DNA from: JAOAPG01 sp963791575
GTDB taxonomy: Bacteria > Acidobacteriota > Terriglobia > Terriglobales > Acidobacteriaceae
DNA: 64,000 bases
Assembly (NCBI GenBank): GCA_963791575.1
Contig: CAWBSY010000010.1
Coordinates: 1 to 64,000 of the forward strand
Reading direction: 5' to 3'
The position numbers were made by a program, and so were the translations under genes. The notes under the pieces were generated by a model that made no database searches, was not told the DNA's origin, and saw nothing but the letters and a program-made list of their open reading frames with translations. Positions 8,777 through 17,953 of the stretch are shown in pieces (the stretch's first letter is position 1; every line of letters begins with the position of its first letter).

Positions 8777-10855
8777 ATGAAGGCCTGGCTCAAACGGACA
8801 TTCCTTTTACTCGCCACAACGACAACTCTTGTAATCGCTGCGTTTTCGCAAGCGAGCGACGGAGTCATTGCGTGGTGGAAGTTTGACGAAGGCAGTGGAA
8901 ATATCGCAACCGATTCAGTCACCGGACGCAACGATAGCATCTTGAATCATCATACGTGGCCGAAGGGTGTCTCCGGAGCCGGGCTGAAATTCGATGGTTT
9001 CACCACATTGATCGATCTTGCGCCGAAGGATGTTCCGGAGATCGGGCCGGGATTCAGTATCGAAGCGTGGATCGCCATTCAATCTTACCCGTGGAATTGG
9101 GTTGCGCTCGTCGATCATGAAGAAGAAAAGCGAGCGGGTTATTTTTTTGGAGTCGACGCGGAAGGGCACCTCGGGCTGCAAGTTTCCGTTTGGGGTAATT
9201 GGGAAATATGTCAGTCTGGGGAAAGGTTGCCCTTGCAGAAGTGGCTGCACGTCGTCGGCACCTACGATTCGCTGGAGGGAATCAGACTTTACGTCGATGG
9301 CAGATTAGCCGGCAAACTGGCCGTCACTGGACGGGTGACTCCGACGAAGAACGTGGGGTTGCGAATTGGAAGAAACTTCATAGATCTTCCCGCCACGGCA
9401 TTGGTTCGACCATCCGCGTCGTTCCCCGCTTCCTACTCTTTCGACGGCATCATCGACGAGCTTAAAATATACAATCGGAGCCTTTCATCCGCTGACGTGG
9501 CTGGCGAGTACGGATTAATTAAACCTCCGGAAATGCCAGATCTGGCTGTCCGACATTGGCCATTACTTCCACAACATGCAACCCGGTTTGGCGCTGTCTA
9601 TACAGAGCTGAAGCTGTATCCGGAATGGGATGCACTCTGGCGGACTGGTCCGGATTCTGACGTCGTCGTCAGTTTCGCCAACTCTCCTTTTCACTACGTA
9701 TTCTGGCGCGGCAACAATTATGGAGAGAGTATGGTCACCGAAAACGGAATCTGGGTTGGCGATCAAAGCTTTGAAAGCAGCACGAAAATCGGCACTGCGG
9801 AGCACATGAACGACAAACATAACGTGTACTCACATATCAGCATTGTCGAGAACACCGAAGCCCGAGTCGTTCTGCACTGGCGCTATGCGCTGGCGGACGT
9901 GTTAGGGAACTTGGCCGATATCGATCCTGTCAGCGGATGGGGAGACTGGGCCGATGAGTTTTTCTACATTTACCCGGATGGAACTGCCGTTCGCTGCGGC
10001 ACAATTCGTGGCACAAAGAGGAAATACAGCTTCACGGAGCCGACCCTTCTGCTTGAGCCCGGGAAAAAACCTGAGGACTATATCTCTCTGGACGCGGCTA
10101 CTATAACAAACAGCAAAGGCGAAAGCCGCACCTATTCGTGGGATCCAGTTTCGCCTCCATTTCCCTTCCCTGATCCACCAACCAACGCGAACATCGCGCT
10201 GCTAAATTTGAAGTCGACTTATAAGCCTTTTTATATTTATCAACCCGGGACGATTCTGGGACCATACGGGTGGCCGCCAGAATTAAGATCGGAGTATTCC
10301 CATTTTCCAGTGTGGGACCACTGGCCAGTCAATCAAATTCCCTCGGACGGCCGATGGGCCCTGTTTCCTGATCACTACGGGAGTGCAGCGATCATGTCTC
10401 CAAATCCAAAGAATGCATTTACGGATGGCCCCGGCCCCACCAAGACCACATATTTCTTATTCGGCTTGACGACAAAATCAGCTGCTGATTTGGTTTTGCT
10501 GGATCGATCCTGGCTAAAACCGGCTGAACTGACAATTTCAGATGGTAGTTTCACCCAGAATTATGATGCCAGCCAACGGGCATACATCCTGACTCCGAAA
10601 AGGAATTCAAAATCGCCCAGGAAAGGAAAACTGGAATTGACGGTGACAGCCAGCCAGGAGTCTCCGATAGTCAACCCAGCATTTGTCATCCAGAATTGGG
10701 GAGATTCTACAACGACGCTGAAATGGAATGGAAAAACAGTTCCACAATCAAGTTTCCGGACGGGCTTCGTACATCGGCTGGATGGCGCAGATCTAGTGAT
10801 TTGGATTCAGCGCGAAACAACCAGCCCATTTCGTCTTTCCATCTCCGGGATGTAA
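8777..10855 (+). CDS. secreted LamG-domain protein with large uncharacterised C-terminal domain (paralogue 1)
   Basis: A protein of about 692 residues: signal peptide, then a concanavalin A-like LamG domain (roughly residues 25-235, with WWKFDEGSGN at its start and YSFDGIIDELKIYNRSL at its end), then a C-terminal region of about 440 residues rich in Trp, Tyr and acidic motifs (SDVVVSF, WRGNNYGESMVTENG, DWADEFFYIYPDGTAVR). LamG domains usually bind carbohydrate; the C-terminal part could be a catalytic domain but I recognise no known family. The same architecture recurs in the paralogue at 25625-27724, aligning over nearly the full length. ATG 8744 is an alternative start; 8777 is preferred because it places the signal peptide at the N-terminus. 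Confidence 0.8.
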   Translation: MKAWLKRTFLLLATTTTLVIAAFSQASDGVIAWWKFDEGSGNIATDSVTGRNDSILNHHTWPKGVSGAGLKFDGFTTLIDLAPKDVPEIGPGFSIEAWIAIQSYPWNWVALVDHEEEKRAGYFFGVDAEGHLGLQVSVWGNWEICQSGERLPLQKWLHVVGTYDSLEGIRLYVDGRLAGKLAVTGRVTPTKNVGLRIGRNFIDLPATALVRPSASFPASYSFDGIIDELKIYNRSLSSADVAGEYGLIKPPEMPDLAVRHWPLLPQHATRFGAVYTELKLYPEWDALWRTGPDSDVVVSFANSPFHYVFWRGNNYGESMVTENGIWVGDQSFESSTKIGTAEHMNDKHNVYSHISIVENTEARVVLHWRYALADVLGNLADIDPVSGWGDWADEFFYIYPDGTAVRCGTIRGTKRKYSFTEPTLLLEPGKKPEDYISLDAATITNSKGESRTYSWDPVSPPFPFPDPPTNANIALLNLKSTYKPFYIYQPGTILGPYGWPPELRSEYSHFPVWDHWPVNQIPSDGRWALFPDHYGSAAIMSPNPKNAFTDGPGPTKTTYFLFGLTTKSAADLVLLDRSWLKPAELTISDGSFTQNYDASQRAYILTPKRNSKSPRKGKLELTVTASQESPIVNPAFVIQNWGDSTTTLKWNGKTVPQSSFRTGFVHRLDGADLVIWIQRETTSPFRLSISGM

Positions 10856-10874
10856 CGATCGTGAATCAGTGATA

Positions 10875-10917
10875 GGCTCAGCCAATTATTTACACTCTGA
10901 CTTGAGATTGGCTAGCC
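10875..10917 (+). terminator. hairpin after the first LamG gene
   Basis: GGCTCAGCCAAT and ATTGGCTAGCC can pair over 11 bp with one bulged base and a 20-nt loop. The T-tract is weak. Its arms contain CCAAT and ATTGG, the half-sites of the locus operator, in inverted order, so a regulatory role is possible. Confidence 0.45.
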
Positions 10918-11038
10918 TTCTTAGCTAAAAACACCCAGACTCCACAACTTCTATCCATGCTAATGACAGCTAAATCAGTAATGATTCGACAATCATAGAC
11001 TTTCCCTGCAGCAATATGCTTTCCGGCAATCGTTTTTC

Positions 11039-11068
11039 TTGACTCTCACCGCTGGTCATCCCTATAAT
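11039..11068 (+). promoter_or_regulatory. promoter of the catabolic operon
   Basis: TTGACT (11039-11044), 18 bases, TATAAT (11063-11068). The expected start point near 11075 lies a few bases before the palindrome at 11082. Confidence 0.65.
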
Positions 11069-11081
11069 GCGGCATCTAGCA

Positions 11082-11096
11082 CATGGCTGAACCAAT
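11082..11096 (+). promoter_or_regulatory. operator palindrome (CATGG-CTGAA-CCAAT)
   Basis: A slightly degenerate copy of ATTGG-N5-CCAAT, positioned immediately downstream of the predicted start point of the 11142-gene operon, as at the other promoters of this locus. Confidence 0.6.
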
Positions 11097-11141
11097 TTAC
11101 AGCTCCCGACGTAAGACGGCAACCCAGGCGGGCACGCAGCC

Positions 11142-12125
11142 ATGAGACAAATCCTGCTGCGAGCACCTGGAGAGTTTGTCGACCGGCAAGTGCCCTCACC
11201 AGAAGCATCTAATGGAGAGGCTTTGGTTCGGATTCGCGCCGTGGGAGTGTGCGGCAGTGATTTCCATGCCTTCGCGGGCAGGCATCCTGCATATACCTAC
11301 CCGCGAGTTTTGGGACACGAACTTTCCGGGATCATTGCAGACATCCCCAAGAACGATAAGGGAATAGAAATTGGCGATCGCTGTGCGATTGAGCCATACA
11401 TCAGTTGTGGCAAATGCCGAGCTTGCAAAGCAGGCCGCACAAACTGTTGTGAACAACTCCGTGTGATTGGAATCCACGTGGATGGAGGCATGCAACCTGT
11501 CTTGGCCGTGCCTCTGGCACTTCTTCATAAATCTACGGTACTTTCCCTGGATCAGCTCGCGCTGATTGAGACTCTTGGCATCGGCGCTCATGCAGTGGTT
11601 CGAAGCCAATTGCGCAACGGTGAAGAGGCACTGGTCATTGGAGTGGGACCAATTGGTCTGGCGGCAGCTCAATTCGCGCAGGCTGTTGGCGCCGCAGTAC
11701 GGGTGATGGAAAAGAACGAATCGCGTCGCAGCTTTGCGGCGCGGTTGGGTTTCGAAGCACAGAACGAACACGACGATCGATTGGCTGATGTTGTCTTTGA
11801 CGCTACGGGTGATGCTAATTCGATGGGAGCGAGCCTGCGCTATGCAGCGCCTGCTGGCCGCGTGGTCTACGTAGGCCTCACGCGAGACAATATTTCCATC
11901 GATAATCCGCTTTTTCACATGCGGGAAATGACCCTATACGCGAGCCGGAATAGCTCTGGGCAGTTTCCACGCATCATTAGAATGATCGAGCAGCATCAGA
12001 TTGACACATCGCCGTGGATCACAAATCGCCTTGTACTATCGGAGGTGCCCGAGAGATTTAAAGAGCTTCCGGGCAATGCGAATCTGATTAAGACAATCGT
12101 GGATATCGGTGACATTGACTCGTAG
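11142..12125 (+). CDS. zinc-dependent alcohol/polyol dehydrogenase (MDR family)
   Basis: An NAD(P)-dependent dehydrogenase of the medium-chain family, most like threonine/sorbitol/galactitol-type enzymes. Of 327 residues, the catalytic zinc ligands are Cys37 and the His59-Glu60 pair (VCGSDFH, GHELSG). The structural zinc loop has Cys89, Cys92, Cys95 and Cys103, and the Rossmann motif GVGPIG follows near residue 168. First gene of the operon running to the aldolase and beyond, 24 bases before a symporter. In the proposed L-fucose-type pathway it could oxidise the free sugar or a keto-deoxy acid; which one is not visible. An ordinary length for the family. Confidence 0.85.
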   Translation: MRQILLRAPGEFVDRQVPSPEASNGEALVRIRAVGVCGSDFHAFAGRHPAYTYPRVLGHELSGIIADIPKNDKGIEIGDRCAIEPYISCGKCRACKAGRTNCCEQLRVIGIHVDGGMQPVLAVPLALLHKSTVLSLDQLALIETLGIGAHAVVRSQLRNGEEALVIGVGPIGLAAAQFAQAVGAAVRVMEKNESRRSFAARLGFEAQNEHDDRLADVVFDATGDANSMGASLRYAAPAGRVVYVGLTRDNISIDNPLFHMREMTLYASRNSSGQFPRIIRMIEQHQIDTSPWITNRLVLSEVPERFKELPGNANLIKTIVDIGDIDS

Positions 12126-12149
12126 CGCAATCTGGATCGGTGAATCCCA

Positions 12150-13772
12150 ATGGCGACACACCTGCGAATTCCTGTTCTAGATCTGGGGATTATTGTTGCT
12201 TATATCGTCGCGATTCTGACGATTGGCATCCTGTCCACCCGTAAATCCAAGGTGACGGGACAAGTATTCTTCCTTGCCGGTCGTTCCCTTCCCTGGGGCG
12301 TAGTTGGTGCCGCCTTGTTTGCCTCCAACATCTCCACGATTCATTTGGTCGGTCTCACGGCTTCGGGATATAACGAAGGATTGGTGTGGGGGAATTTTGA
12401 GTGGATGGCCGCGTTCACCCTCATCCTGCTCTCGCTGGTTTTTGCACCTTTTTACTTTCGCAGCCATATTTCCACGCTGCCTGAGTTTCTCGAGAAGCGT
12501 TACAGCCCTGGATCGCGTTCCTTACTGGCGTTCATGGCAATCGTCGCCGCACTCTTCATTCATATTGGAATGAGTATTTACGCAGGTGCGGAAGTTTTTC
12601 AGCAGTTCTTCGGGATTGATGTGTTCACTTCCATCATGATCGTATCGATTGTTGTGTCCTTGTATACGGTGCTCGGCGGACTCAAAGCCGTGGTTGTCAC
12701 GGAAACCGTGAATACGGCTTTTCTGCTTGTCGGAGCCTGCATCATCACCACCTTTGCTCTGCTTGCTTTGCCGGCCCACGGCGTTCATAGCATCGCGCAG
12801 TTCAAGGCGGCGGTAAAACCTGATCAGTTGAAAATGCTCCAAAGTCACAGCTCGGCTGGTCTTAATTGGTGGGCGGTATTCCTGGGGTACCCGGTCCTGG
12901 GAGTTTGGTATTGGTGTACGGACCAAACCATTGTGCAACGAGTCCTGGGATCCCGCACCGAGCGTGATGCCCAACTTGGCCCTCTGCTCGCGGGCTTCCT
13001 CAAGATCCTGCCCGTCTTCTTCCTGGTCCTGCCCGGCGTGATTGCCTATGTTCTTTTTAGAGATCAGATTGGATCAGCCAGCAATCAAACTCTCCCCGTA
13101 CTTATTAACCAGTTAATTCCGACCGGTCTCAAGGGTCTGATCTCGGCCGCAGTGTTGGCCGCTCTCATGAGCGCTGTTTCCGCGGCATTGAATAGTTCAG
13201 GCACTCTAGTCGCGGTGGACATCGTAAAGCGGCTTCGTCCTGAAACCACCGATCGAGCCATGGTACAGATCGGACGTGTCAGTTCCGTCGTAGTCATGCT
13301 GCTAGCAATTCTTTGGTCCACGCAGGGCGGAAGATTCACAAGTATTTTCGAAGCCATCAACGTGATCGCAGCAGACCTGGCGCCGCCGATCACTACGGTA
13401 TTTTTATTTGGAGTCTTTTGGCGGCGTGGAACTAAAGAAGCTTCGATCGTGACATTGATATCAGGCTTCCTGATGGGTGCCGTTTGTTTTGTGCTTGATC
13501 TGCCAGTATTTGGGGCGGAAAAGATTATCACTCACCGGCTCGGCATCTCTTTCATGATGCAAGCCTGGTGGATGTTCTGCATCTGCAGCGTTTTGTTTGT
13601 CATTGTGAGTCTTTTCACTCCAGCACCTCCACCAGACAAGATTGAAGGACTCACCTGGAAGAACCCGCTGGCAGTGATTCTCGGCCAGAAAGTACAGGGG
13701 ATATCCGATCCCCGGGTACTTGCTGGCCTCCTGCTCACCACAATGGCTGTTTTGTATTACGTGTTTCGCTGA
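12150..13772 (+). CDS. sodium/solute symporter (SSS family), likely sugar uptake 1
   Basis: A 540-residue inner-membrane transporter with about 13-14 hydrophobic segments and the SSS signature region: GRSLPWGVVGAALFASNIS near residues 43-61, the segment around GVWYWCTDQTIVQR, and LMSAVSAALNSSGTLVAVD. Close to SGLT-like sodium/glucose or galactose carriers. Lies between the zinc dehydrogenase and the aldo-keto reductase, so the probable cargo is the monosaccharide set free by the exoenzymes, here inferred to be L-fucose or a relative. A second, more distant SSS gene sits 2.6 kb downstream. Confidence 0.88.
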   Translation: MATHLRIPVLDLGIIVAYIVAILTIGILSTRKSKVTGQVFFLAGRSLPWGVVGAALFASNISTIHLVGLTASGYNEGLVWGNFEWMAAFTLILLSLVFAPFYFRSHISTLPEFLEKRYSPGSRSLLAFMAIVAALFIHIGMSIYAGAEVFQQFFGIDVFTSIMIVSIVVSLYTVLGGLKAVVVTETVNTAFLLVGACIITTFALLALPAHGVHSIAQFKAAVKPDQLKMLQSHSSAGLNWWAVFLGYPVLGVWYWCTDQTIVQRVLGSRTERDAQLGPLLAGFLKILPVFFLVLPGVIAYVLFRDQIGSASNQTLPVLINQLIPTGLKGLISAAVLAALMSAVSAALNSSGTLVAVDIVKRLRPETTDRAMVQIGRVSSVVVMLLAILWSTQGGRFTSIFEAINVIAADLAPPITTVFLFGVFWRRGTKEASIVTLISGFLMGAVCFVLDLPVFGAEKIITHRLGISFMMQAWWMFCICSVLFVIVSLFTPAPPPDKIEGLTWKNPLAVILGQKVQGISDPRVLAGLLLTTMAVLYYVFR

Positions 13773-13802
13773 TTAGGAGCTTTGAAATCAGGAGGTTCTT
13801 TC

Positions 13803-14738
13803 GTGGAGTACCGCGTTCTCGGTAAGACAGGTCTGCGCGTATCGGCCTTGGGTTTTGGAGCTTCCTCTTTGGGCGGCGGTATGTTTGGCCGGCCGGTGGA
13901 AGAAGCTGACGCCATCCGTACGGTTCATACCGCCTTGGATCTCGGTATCAACTTCATCGATGTTTCCCCATTTTATGGTTACACGAAAGCGGAAACAGTC
14001 TTGGGCAAGGCGCTGAAGGACATTCCGCGGAGCAACTATTACCTAGCCACCAAAGTCGGACGCTATGGCGACGCTGAATTTGATTTCTCTGCCCGGCGGA
14101 CAATCGCCAGCGTGGACGAAAGTCTTGCACGCTTGGGCGTTGACTACGTTGACATTATTCAATCGCACGACAATGAGTATGGCAATCTGGACCAAGTGGT
14201 AGGGGAAACCATCCCTGCACTCAGGAAACTTCAGCAAACCGGCAAAGTACGGTTTGTCGGGATCACTGGATATCCACTGAAGATTTTTAGCTACATCGCC
14301 ACTCGCACCGATGTCGACACCATCCTTTCTTATAACCACTACTCTCTCAATGACACAACTTTGACGGAGCTCATACCATTTCTCGAAAGCAAGGGTGTGG
14401 GAATCATCAGCGCCTCACCGGTTTCGCAAGGACTGCTCACGAATCAAGGGACACCAGATTGGCATCCCGCACCCAATGAAGTAAAGGCGATATGTGCCGA
14501 AGCCGCTGCCTATTGCCGCAATCAGGGCGCAGATATTGCGAAGCTTGCCATGCAGTTTGCCCTCACAAATCCTCGAATCGCCACAACTGTCGTGGGTACG
14601 GCGAACCCGGAAAACATTAAAAAGAATGTCCAATGGATTGCAGAGCCGGTCGACAATAACTTGCTCGCGAAGGTTCAGGAGATGCTGGCCGGCATCAAGG
14701 ACCAGACCTGGATCGTCGGCAAGCCCGAGAATAACTGA
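13803..14738 (+). CDS. aldo-keto reductase, candidate L-fucose (aldose) 1-dehydrogenase
   Basis: NAD(P)-dependent oxidoreductase of the AKR superfamily, 311 residues. GTG 13803 is preferred to an upstream TTG because AGGAGG sits seven bases before it. The catalytic tetrad is visible as Asp53, Tyr58, Lys84 and His122 (FIDVSPFYGY, ATKVGRYG, IIQSHDNEY). The sequence resembles D-threo-aldose 1-dehydrogenase/pyridoxal 4-dehydrogenase relatives, which oxidise L-fucose to its lactone. The next gene encodes a matching lactonase 8 bases later, which supports this role. Substrate assignment is inference; the family is secure. Confidence 0.85.
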   Translation: MEYRVLGKTGLRVSALGFGASSLGGGMFGRPVEEADAIRTVHTALDLGINFIDVSPFYGYTKAETVLGKALKDIPRSNYYLATKVGRYGDAEFDFSARRTIASVDESLARLGVDYVDIIQSHDNEYGNLDQVVGETIPALRKLQQTGKVRFVGITGYPLKIFSYIATRTDVDTILSYNHYSLNDTTLTELIPFLESKGVGIISASPVSQGLLTNQGTPDWHPAPNEVKAICAEAAAYCRNQGADIAKLAMQFALTNPRIATTVVGTANPENIKKNVQWIAEPVDNNLLAKVQEMLAGIKDQTWIVGKPENN

Positions 14739-14746
14739 ATCTCATC

Positions 14747-15583
14747 ATGACGGTCGATCGCATTGATGCCCACCACCACCTCTGGAAATACTCCCGCGAG
14801 CAGTACCCGTGGATGACCGGCAACATGAAAGAGTTGCGACGCAACTTCCTGGTGGACGATCTAAGCAAGATCTTGCACGATGCAGGCATCCATGGAGTTG
14901 TCACCGTCCAGGCACGACAGATGCTTGAGGAGACTGAGTGGCTTCTCGGTTTGGCTGAGTGTAACGATTTCATGCGAGGCGTAGTTGGATGGGTGCCACT
15001 GGTGGAAGAGGGCGTACGCTATCATCTCGAAAAGTTATCACTCCACACAAAACTGAAAGCCGTCCGCCACGTATTGCATGATGAACCAGATGACTTCTAC
15101 ATGCTGCGCGAGGATTTCAACCGCGGCGTTGCGCATCTCAAAGATTTCAACTTTCGCTATGACATTCTGATCTTCGAGCGCCACTTACCTCAAACAATCG
15201 AGTTCGTCGACCGTCATCCTCAACAAGTATTCATCGTCGACCACATCGCCAAACCCCGTATTAAGGACAAAATACTAACGCCATGGAGAGAGAACATCCT
15301 TAAACTTGCGCGGCGCGAGAATGTTTACTGCAAGCTTTCGGGTATGGTAACGGAAGCAGACTGGGCGGGTTGGACGGAAAAAGATCTTCAACCTTACTTC
15401 GAGATTGCTATAGAGGCTTTCGGCCCGGGGCGTCTTATGTTTGGCTCTGACTGGCCCGTTGCACTACTTGCGAGTTCTTACCAACGTTGGGTGGAGACGG
15501 TGCAACGTGCGATCTCTGGCCTGTCCATGGATGAACAAGCCCAGATTCTCAGTGACACTGCGAAAGAGGCTTATCGGCTATGA
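14747..15583 (+). CDS. amidohydrolase-family sugar lactonase (L-fuconolactonase-like)
   Basis: Likely hydrolyses an aldonolactone, such as L-fucono-1,5-lactone, to the acid. A 278-residue protein of the amidohydrolase_2/L-rhamnonolactonase type: the N-terminal metal motif DAHHHLW (residues 7-13), VVGWVPL, VDHIAKP with a conserved His, KLSGMVTEADW and FGSDWPV near the C-terminus. It sits 8 bases after the aldo-keto reductase that would make the lactone. Its last codons overlap, as ATGA, a 28-codon ORF that itself overlaps the next gene. Length is normal. Confidence 0.87.
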   Translation: MTVDRIDAHHHLWKYSREQYPWMTGNMKELRRNFLVDDLSKILHDAGIHGVVTVQARQMLEETEWLLGLAECNDFMRGVVGWVPLVEEGVRYHLEKLSLHTKLKAVRHVLHDEPDDFYMLREDFNRGVAHLKDFNFRYDILIFERHLPQTIEFVDRHPQQVFIVDHIAKPRIKDKILTPWRENILKLARRENVYCKLSGMVTEADWAGWTEKDLQPYFEIAIEAFGPGRLMFGSDWPVALLASSYQRWVETVQRAISGLSMDEQAQILSDTAKEAYRL

Positions 15584-15666
15584 ATGCCCAGCCTCCGCCA
15601 AGAGTTTCCAATCACGCTGAATCTAACTGGCTGGCTGCATTTCTGCGCTTTCAGAGCACCACATGA
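15580..15666 (+). other. 28-codon ORF with ATGA overlaps on both sides; likely gene remnant
   Basis: An ATG overlaps the lactonase stop, and the ORF's own TGA overlaps the ATG of the kinase fragment. Such coupling on both sides is typical of a former full gene that lost its middle by in-frame deletion, or of a tiny coupling peptide. The 28 residues (MNAQPPPRVSNH at the start) match no family I recognise. Confidence 0.35.
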
Positions 15667-16127
15667 GTCCTAATACAAATCCCGCCTGCCTGCTGATTGC
15701 CGATGATCTCACAGGCGCTTGTGACACAGGAGTGCAGTTTGCGCGGCGTGGACTGTCCTGTGAAGTGCAATTTGCGCTCTCACGTACAGCGCTCTCACGT
15801 ACCGCACTCTCCCGAACTGACGTCGTGGGATATAACACTAGCAGCCGTTGCGACAACGTCGCTGATTCGCGCCTCAAGATCCAAGCAATCGCGGATCGTT
15901 ATTCCGGGCTTGAGGGCGGAATAATATTCAAAAAGATCGACTCCACGATGCGGGGCAATGTGGGAGAGGAACTCGCCGCTGCGTTGGAACACTTTCAAAG
16001 TGAATGCGCGATCATTGCCCCGGCATATCCGGCCATGCAGAGAACTGTCCAACATGGTGTCCTGGAGTGGACAGATTGCTCCGGCGCTGAGCGGATCGAC
16101 ATTTCCCAGCTGCTTACGACATGGTAG
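15663..16127 (+). pseudogene. N-terminal fragment of four-carbon acid sugar kinase (DUF1537 type)
   Basis: The first ~145 residues read as the start of an OtnK/DtnK-like sugar-acid kinase: LLIADDLTGACDTGVQFA at 9-26, then FKKIDSTMRGNVGEEL and IIAPAYPAMQRTVQHG. A full protein of the family is over 400 residues. The reading frame then runs into the middle of a PdxA-like gene and stops. Near residues 38-52 a 15-nt unit is present three times. The missing C-terminus contains the nucleotide-binding half, so no activity is expected. The join could be a genuine deletion or an assembly collapse. Confidence 0.8.
15774..15818 (+). repeat. three tandem 15-bp units inside the kinase fragment
   Basis: GCGCTCTCACGTACA, GCGCTCTCACGTACC and the diverged GCACTCTCCCGAACT follow one another in frame and encode ALSRT, ALSRT, ALSRT. 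The first two copies differ by one base. An apparent slippage expansion in a decaying gene. Confidence 0.85.
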
Positions 16128-16363
16128 TTGCTATGTACCACGACCAGGGGCACATCGCGATGAAGTTGCTTGATTTTGAGCAGACGGTAAACGTCTCGCT
16201 CGGAATCCCTATCATTCGGACCTCCGTAGACCACGGCACGGCCTTTGACATTGCAGGCAAGAATAAAGCCAACGCACAAAACATGATTGCCGCCCTGAAG
16301 ATGGGGGCCTCGATGGCAGGCAAGAAACTGAGGCAGGTCCAGCCTCTCCCAGAAAAGAATTGA
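16112..16363 (+). pseudogene. C-terminal fragment of PdxA-like 4-phosphoerythronate/threonate dehydrogenase
   Basis: From about 16112 a second frame reads the last ~80 residues of a PdxA/PdxA2-family dehydrogenase: YDMVVAMYHDQGH with the metal-binding His, then VNVSLGIPIIRTSVDHGTA and FDIAGKNKAN. The N-terminal three quarters are gone. PdxA2 partners the DUF1537 kinase in sugar-acid pathways, so the two fragments are remnants of adjacent partner genes merged by a deletion of roughly 1.5-2 kb (size estimated from family lengths). An ATG at 16121 could start translation, but a catalytic domain cannot form. Confidence 0.8.
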
Positions 16364-16365
16364 TT

Positions 16366-17928
16366 ATGCGCTTACGCTGGCTCGATGCCCTGGTGGTGAT
16401 AGTTTATCTGGCCACAATCGTCGCGGTCGGACTGCGTCTTGCGAACCGGCAGACTACCACTGAGATCTATTTCGTCGCCAAGCGTGCGATTCCCGCCTGG
16501 GCACTGGGCATGTCCATGCTGGCTACTATCATCAGTGCGGTCACATTCATCGCCTATCCAGGGTCGGGATATGCGGGAAACTGGTCGATGCTGGTCCCGG
16601 GAATTATGGTCATTGTGGTGTTGGCCATCGTTGGCAGGACAGTGATTCCGTTTTATCGCCAGATAGTTGGAATGAGTGCGTATGAATATTTTGGGAACCG
16701 CTTCGGATATCCCGCACGTGCGTATTCTTCGCTGGCTTTCACCGTTGGCACATTTTCCAAGATGGCCTTTATCGTCTACTTGCTGGCGCTGACCATCTCC
16801 AGCATGACTGGATGGCATGTAGACGTAATCGTGATCGGTGTCGGTGCAATTACGATTTTCTTCACCCTGCTTGGAGGGTTGGAAGCTGTGATCTGGGCGG
16901 ATGTCGTGCAGGGATTCGTCTTATGGTTCGGCATCTTGGTTTGTGTCGGATATCTACTTTTCCTCACGCCCGGCGGGCCTTCCGCATTTTGGACTCTGGC
17001 GACCGTGACCCACAAGTTTGACATAGGAAGCACTGCATTTGTGTTTTCCAAACCGACAATCATTGTGCTGTCGTTATATGGATTTTTTTGGTATCTGCAG
17101 AAGTACACGGCGGACCAGACCATGGTGCAGCGCTATCTGGCCTCAAAGAGTGATAAAGAAGCGCTAAAGGGAGTAATTATCGGCGCCTTTCTCTGCATCC
17201 CGGCATGGATGCTGTTCATGTTGATCGGGACCCAACTCTGGGCATTTTATCAACTCACGAGAGAATCGCTGCCAGCCTATATCACCAAGGCCGATCAGGT
17301 GTTCCCCTACTTCATCAGTACACATATTCCGGCGGGCATCGCCGGACTCTTTGTTGCGGCGCTATTCGGCGCGGCCATGGCAACGCTGTCTTCCGACTTA
17401 AATTGTCTTTCGCTCGTAGCAGTCGAAGATTTCTATCGCAAGCTTCGGCCACAAGCGACCGATCAGCAACGGCTACAGGTGGCGAAGCGCGCCGTTGCAG
17501 TGTTTGGTTTGGTGACCATCGCCTTTGCCATCCGGCTCGCACACACGCACGGAACCGCGCTTTCGCTGTGGTACACAATCTCAGCGATTGTGGCTGGCGG
17601 GCTGGCGGGGCTGTTCTTACTTGCATTTCTCAGCGATCGCGCAAATCGCCAGGGAGCCTATGTCGGCATTGGCGCAAATCTGGCATTTACTCTCTGGGCG
17701 ACGCTGACCCTCAATGGCGGGAACATTGTCGACCTGGGACGATACAACTTCCCGTTACACGATTACATGATCGGCGTGATTGGGCACATCGTTCTGTTGG
17801 TCGTGGGATATTTCACGAGCTTTCTCTTTCGGGCTCCGAATGCAAACGCCAAAAAACTAACACTGTGGGGCTGGCTGCAAAGGAATCCTTCATTGATTCA
17901 CTCAAAAAATCTTGCTGTGGTGAAGTGA
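16366..17928 (+). CDS. sodium/solute symporter (SSS family), likely sugar uptake 2
   Basis: A second SSS transporter of about 520 residues with 13-14 membrane segments (YFVAKRAIPAWALGMSMLA near residue 34, WYLQKYTADQTMVQRYLASK near 245, AALFGAAMATLSSDLN near 335). It differs markedly from the symporter at 12150, so it is not a recent duplicate. The TTG at 16360 is an alternative start; ATG 16366 lies just after the stop of the PdxA fragment. Position inside the catabolic operon points to uptake of the same or a related sugar or sugar acid. Confidence 0.85.
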   Translation: MRLRWLDALVVIVYLATIVAVGLRLANRQTTTEIYFVAKRAIPAWALGMSMLATIISAVTFIAYPGSGYAGNWSMLVPGIMVIVVLAIVGRTVIPFYRQIVGMSAYEYFGNRFGYPARAYSSLAFTVGTFSKMAFIVYLLALTISSMTGWHVDVIVIGVGAITIFFTLLGGLEAVIWADVVQGFVLWFGILVCVGYLLFLTPGGPSAFWTLATVTHKFDIGSTAFVFSKPTIIVLSLYGFFWYLQKYTADQTMVQRYLASKSDKEALKGVIIGAFLCIPAWMLFMLIGTQLWAFYQLTRESLPAYITKADQVFPYFISTHIPAGIAGLFVAALFGAAMATLSSDLNCLSLVAVEDFYRKLRPQATDQQRLQVAKRAVAVFGLVTIAFAIRLAHTHGTALSLWYTISAIVAGGLAGLFLLAFLSDRANRQGAYVGIGANLAFTLWATLTLNGGNIVDLGRYNFPLHDYMIGVIGHIVLLVVGYFTSFLFRAPNANAKKLTLWGWLQRNPSLIHSKNLAVVK

Positions 17929-17953
17929 AGTGTATCTGTATTAAGGAGAAGCA

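Noticed and set aside
11196..11918. 240-codon minus-strand ORF
   Set aside because: Antisense to the zinc dehydrogenase, no recognisable domain and no ribosome-binding site.
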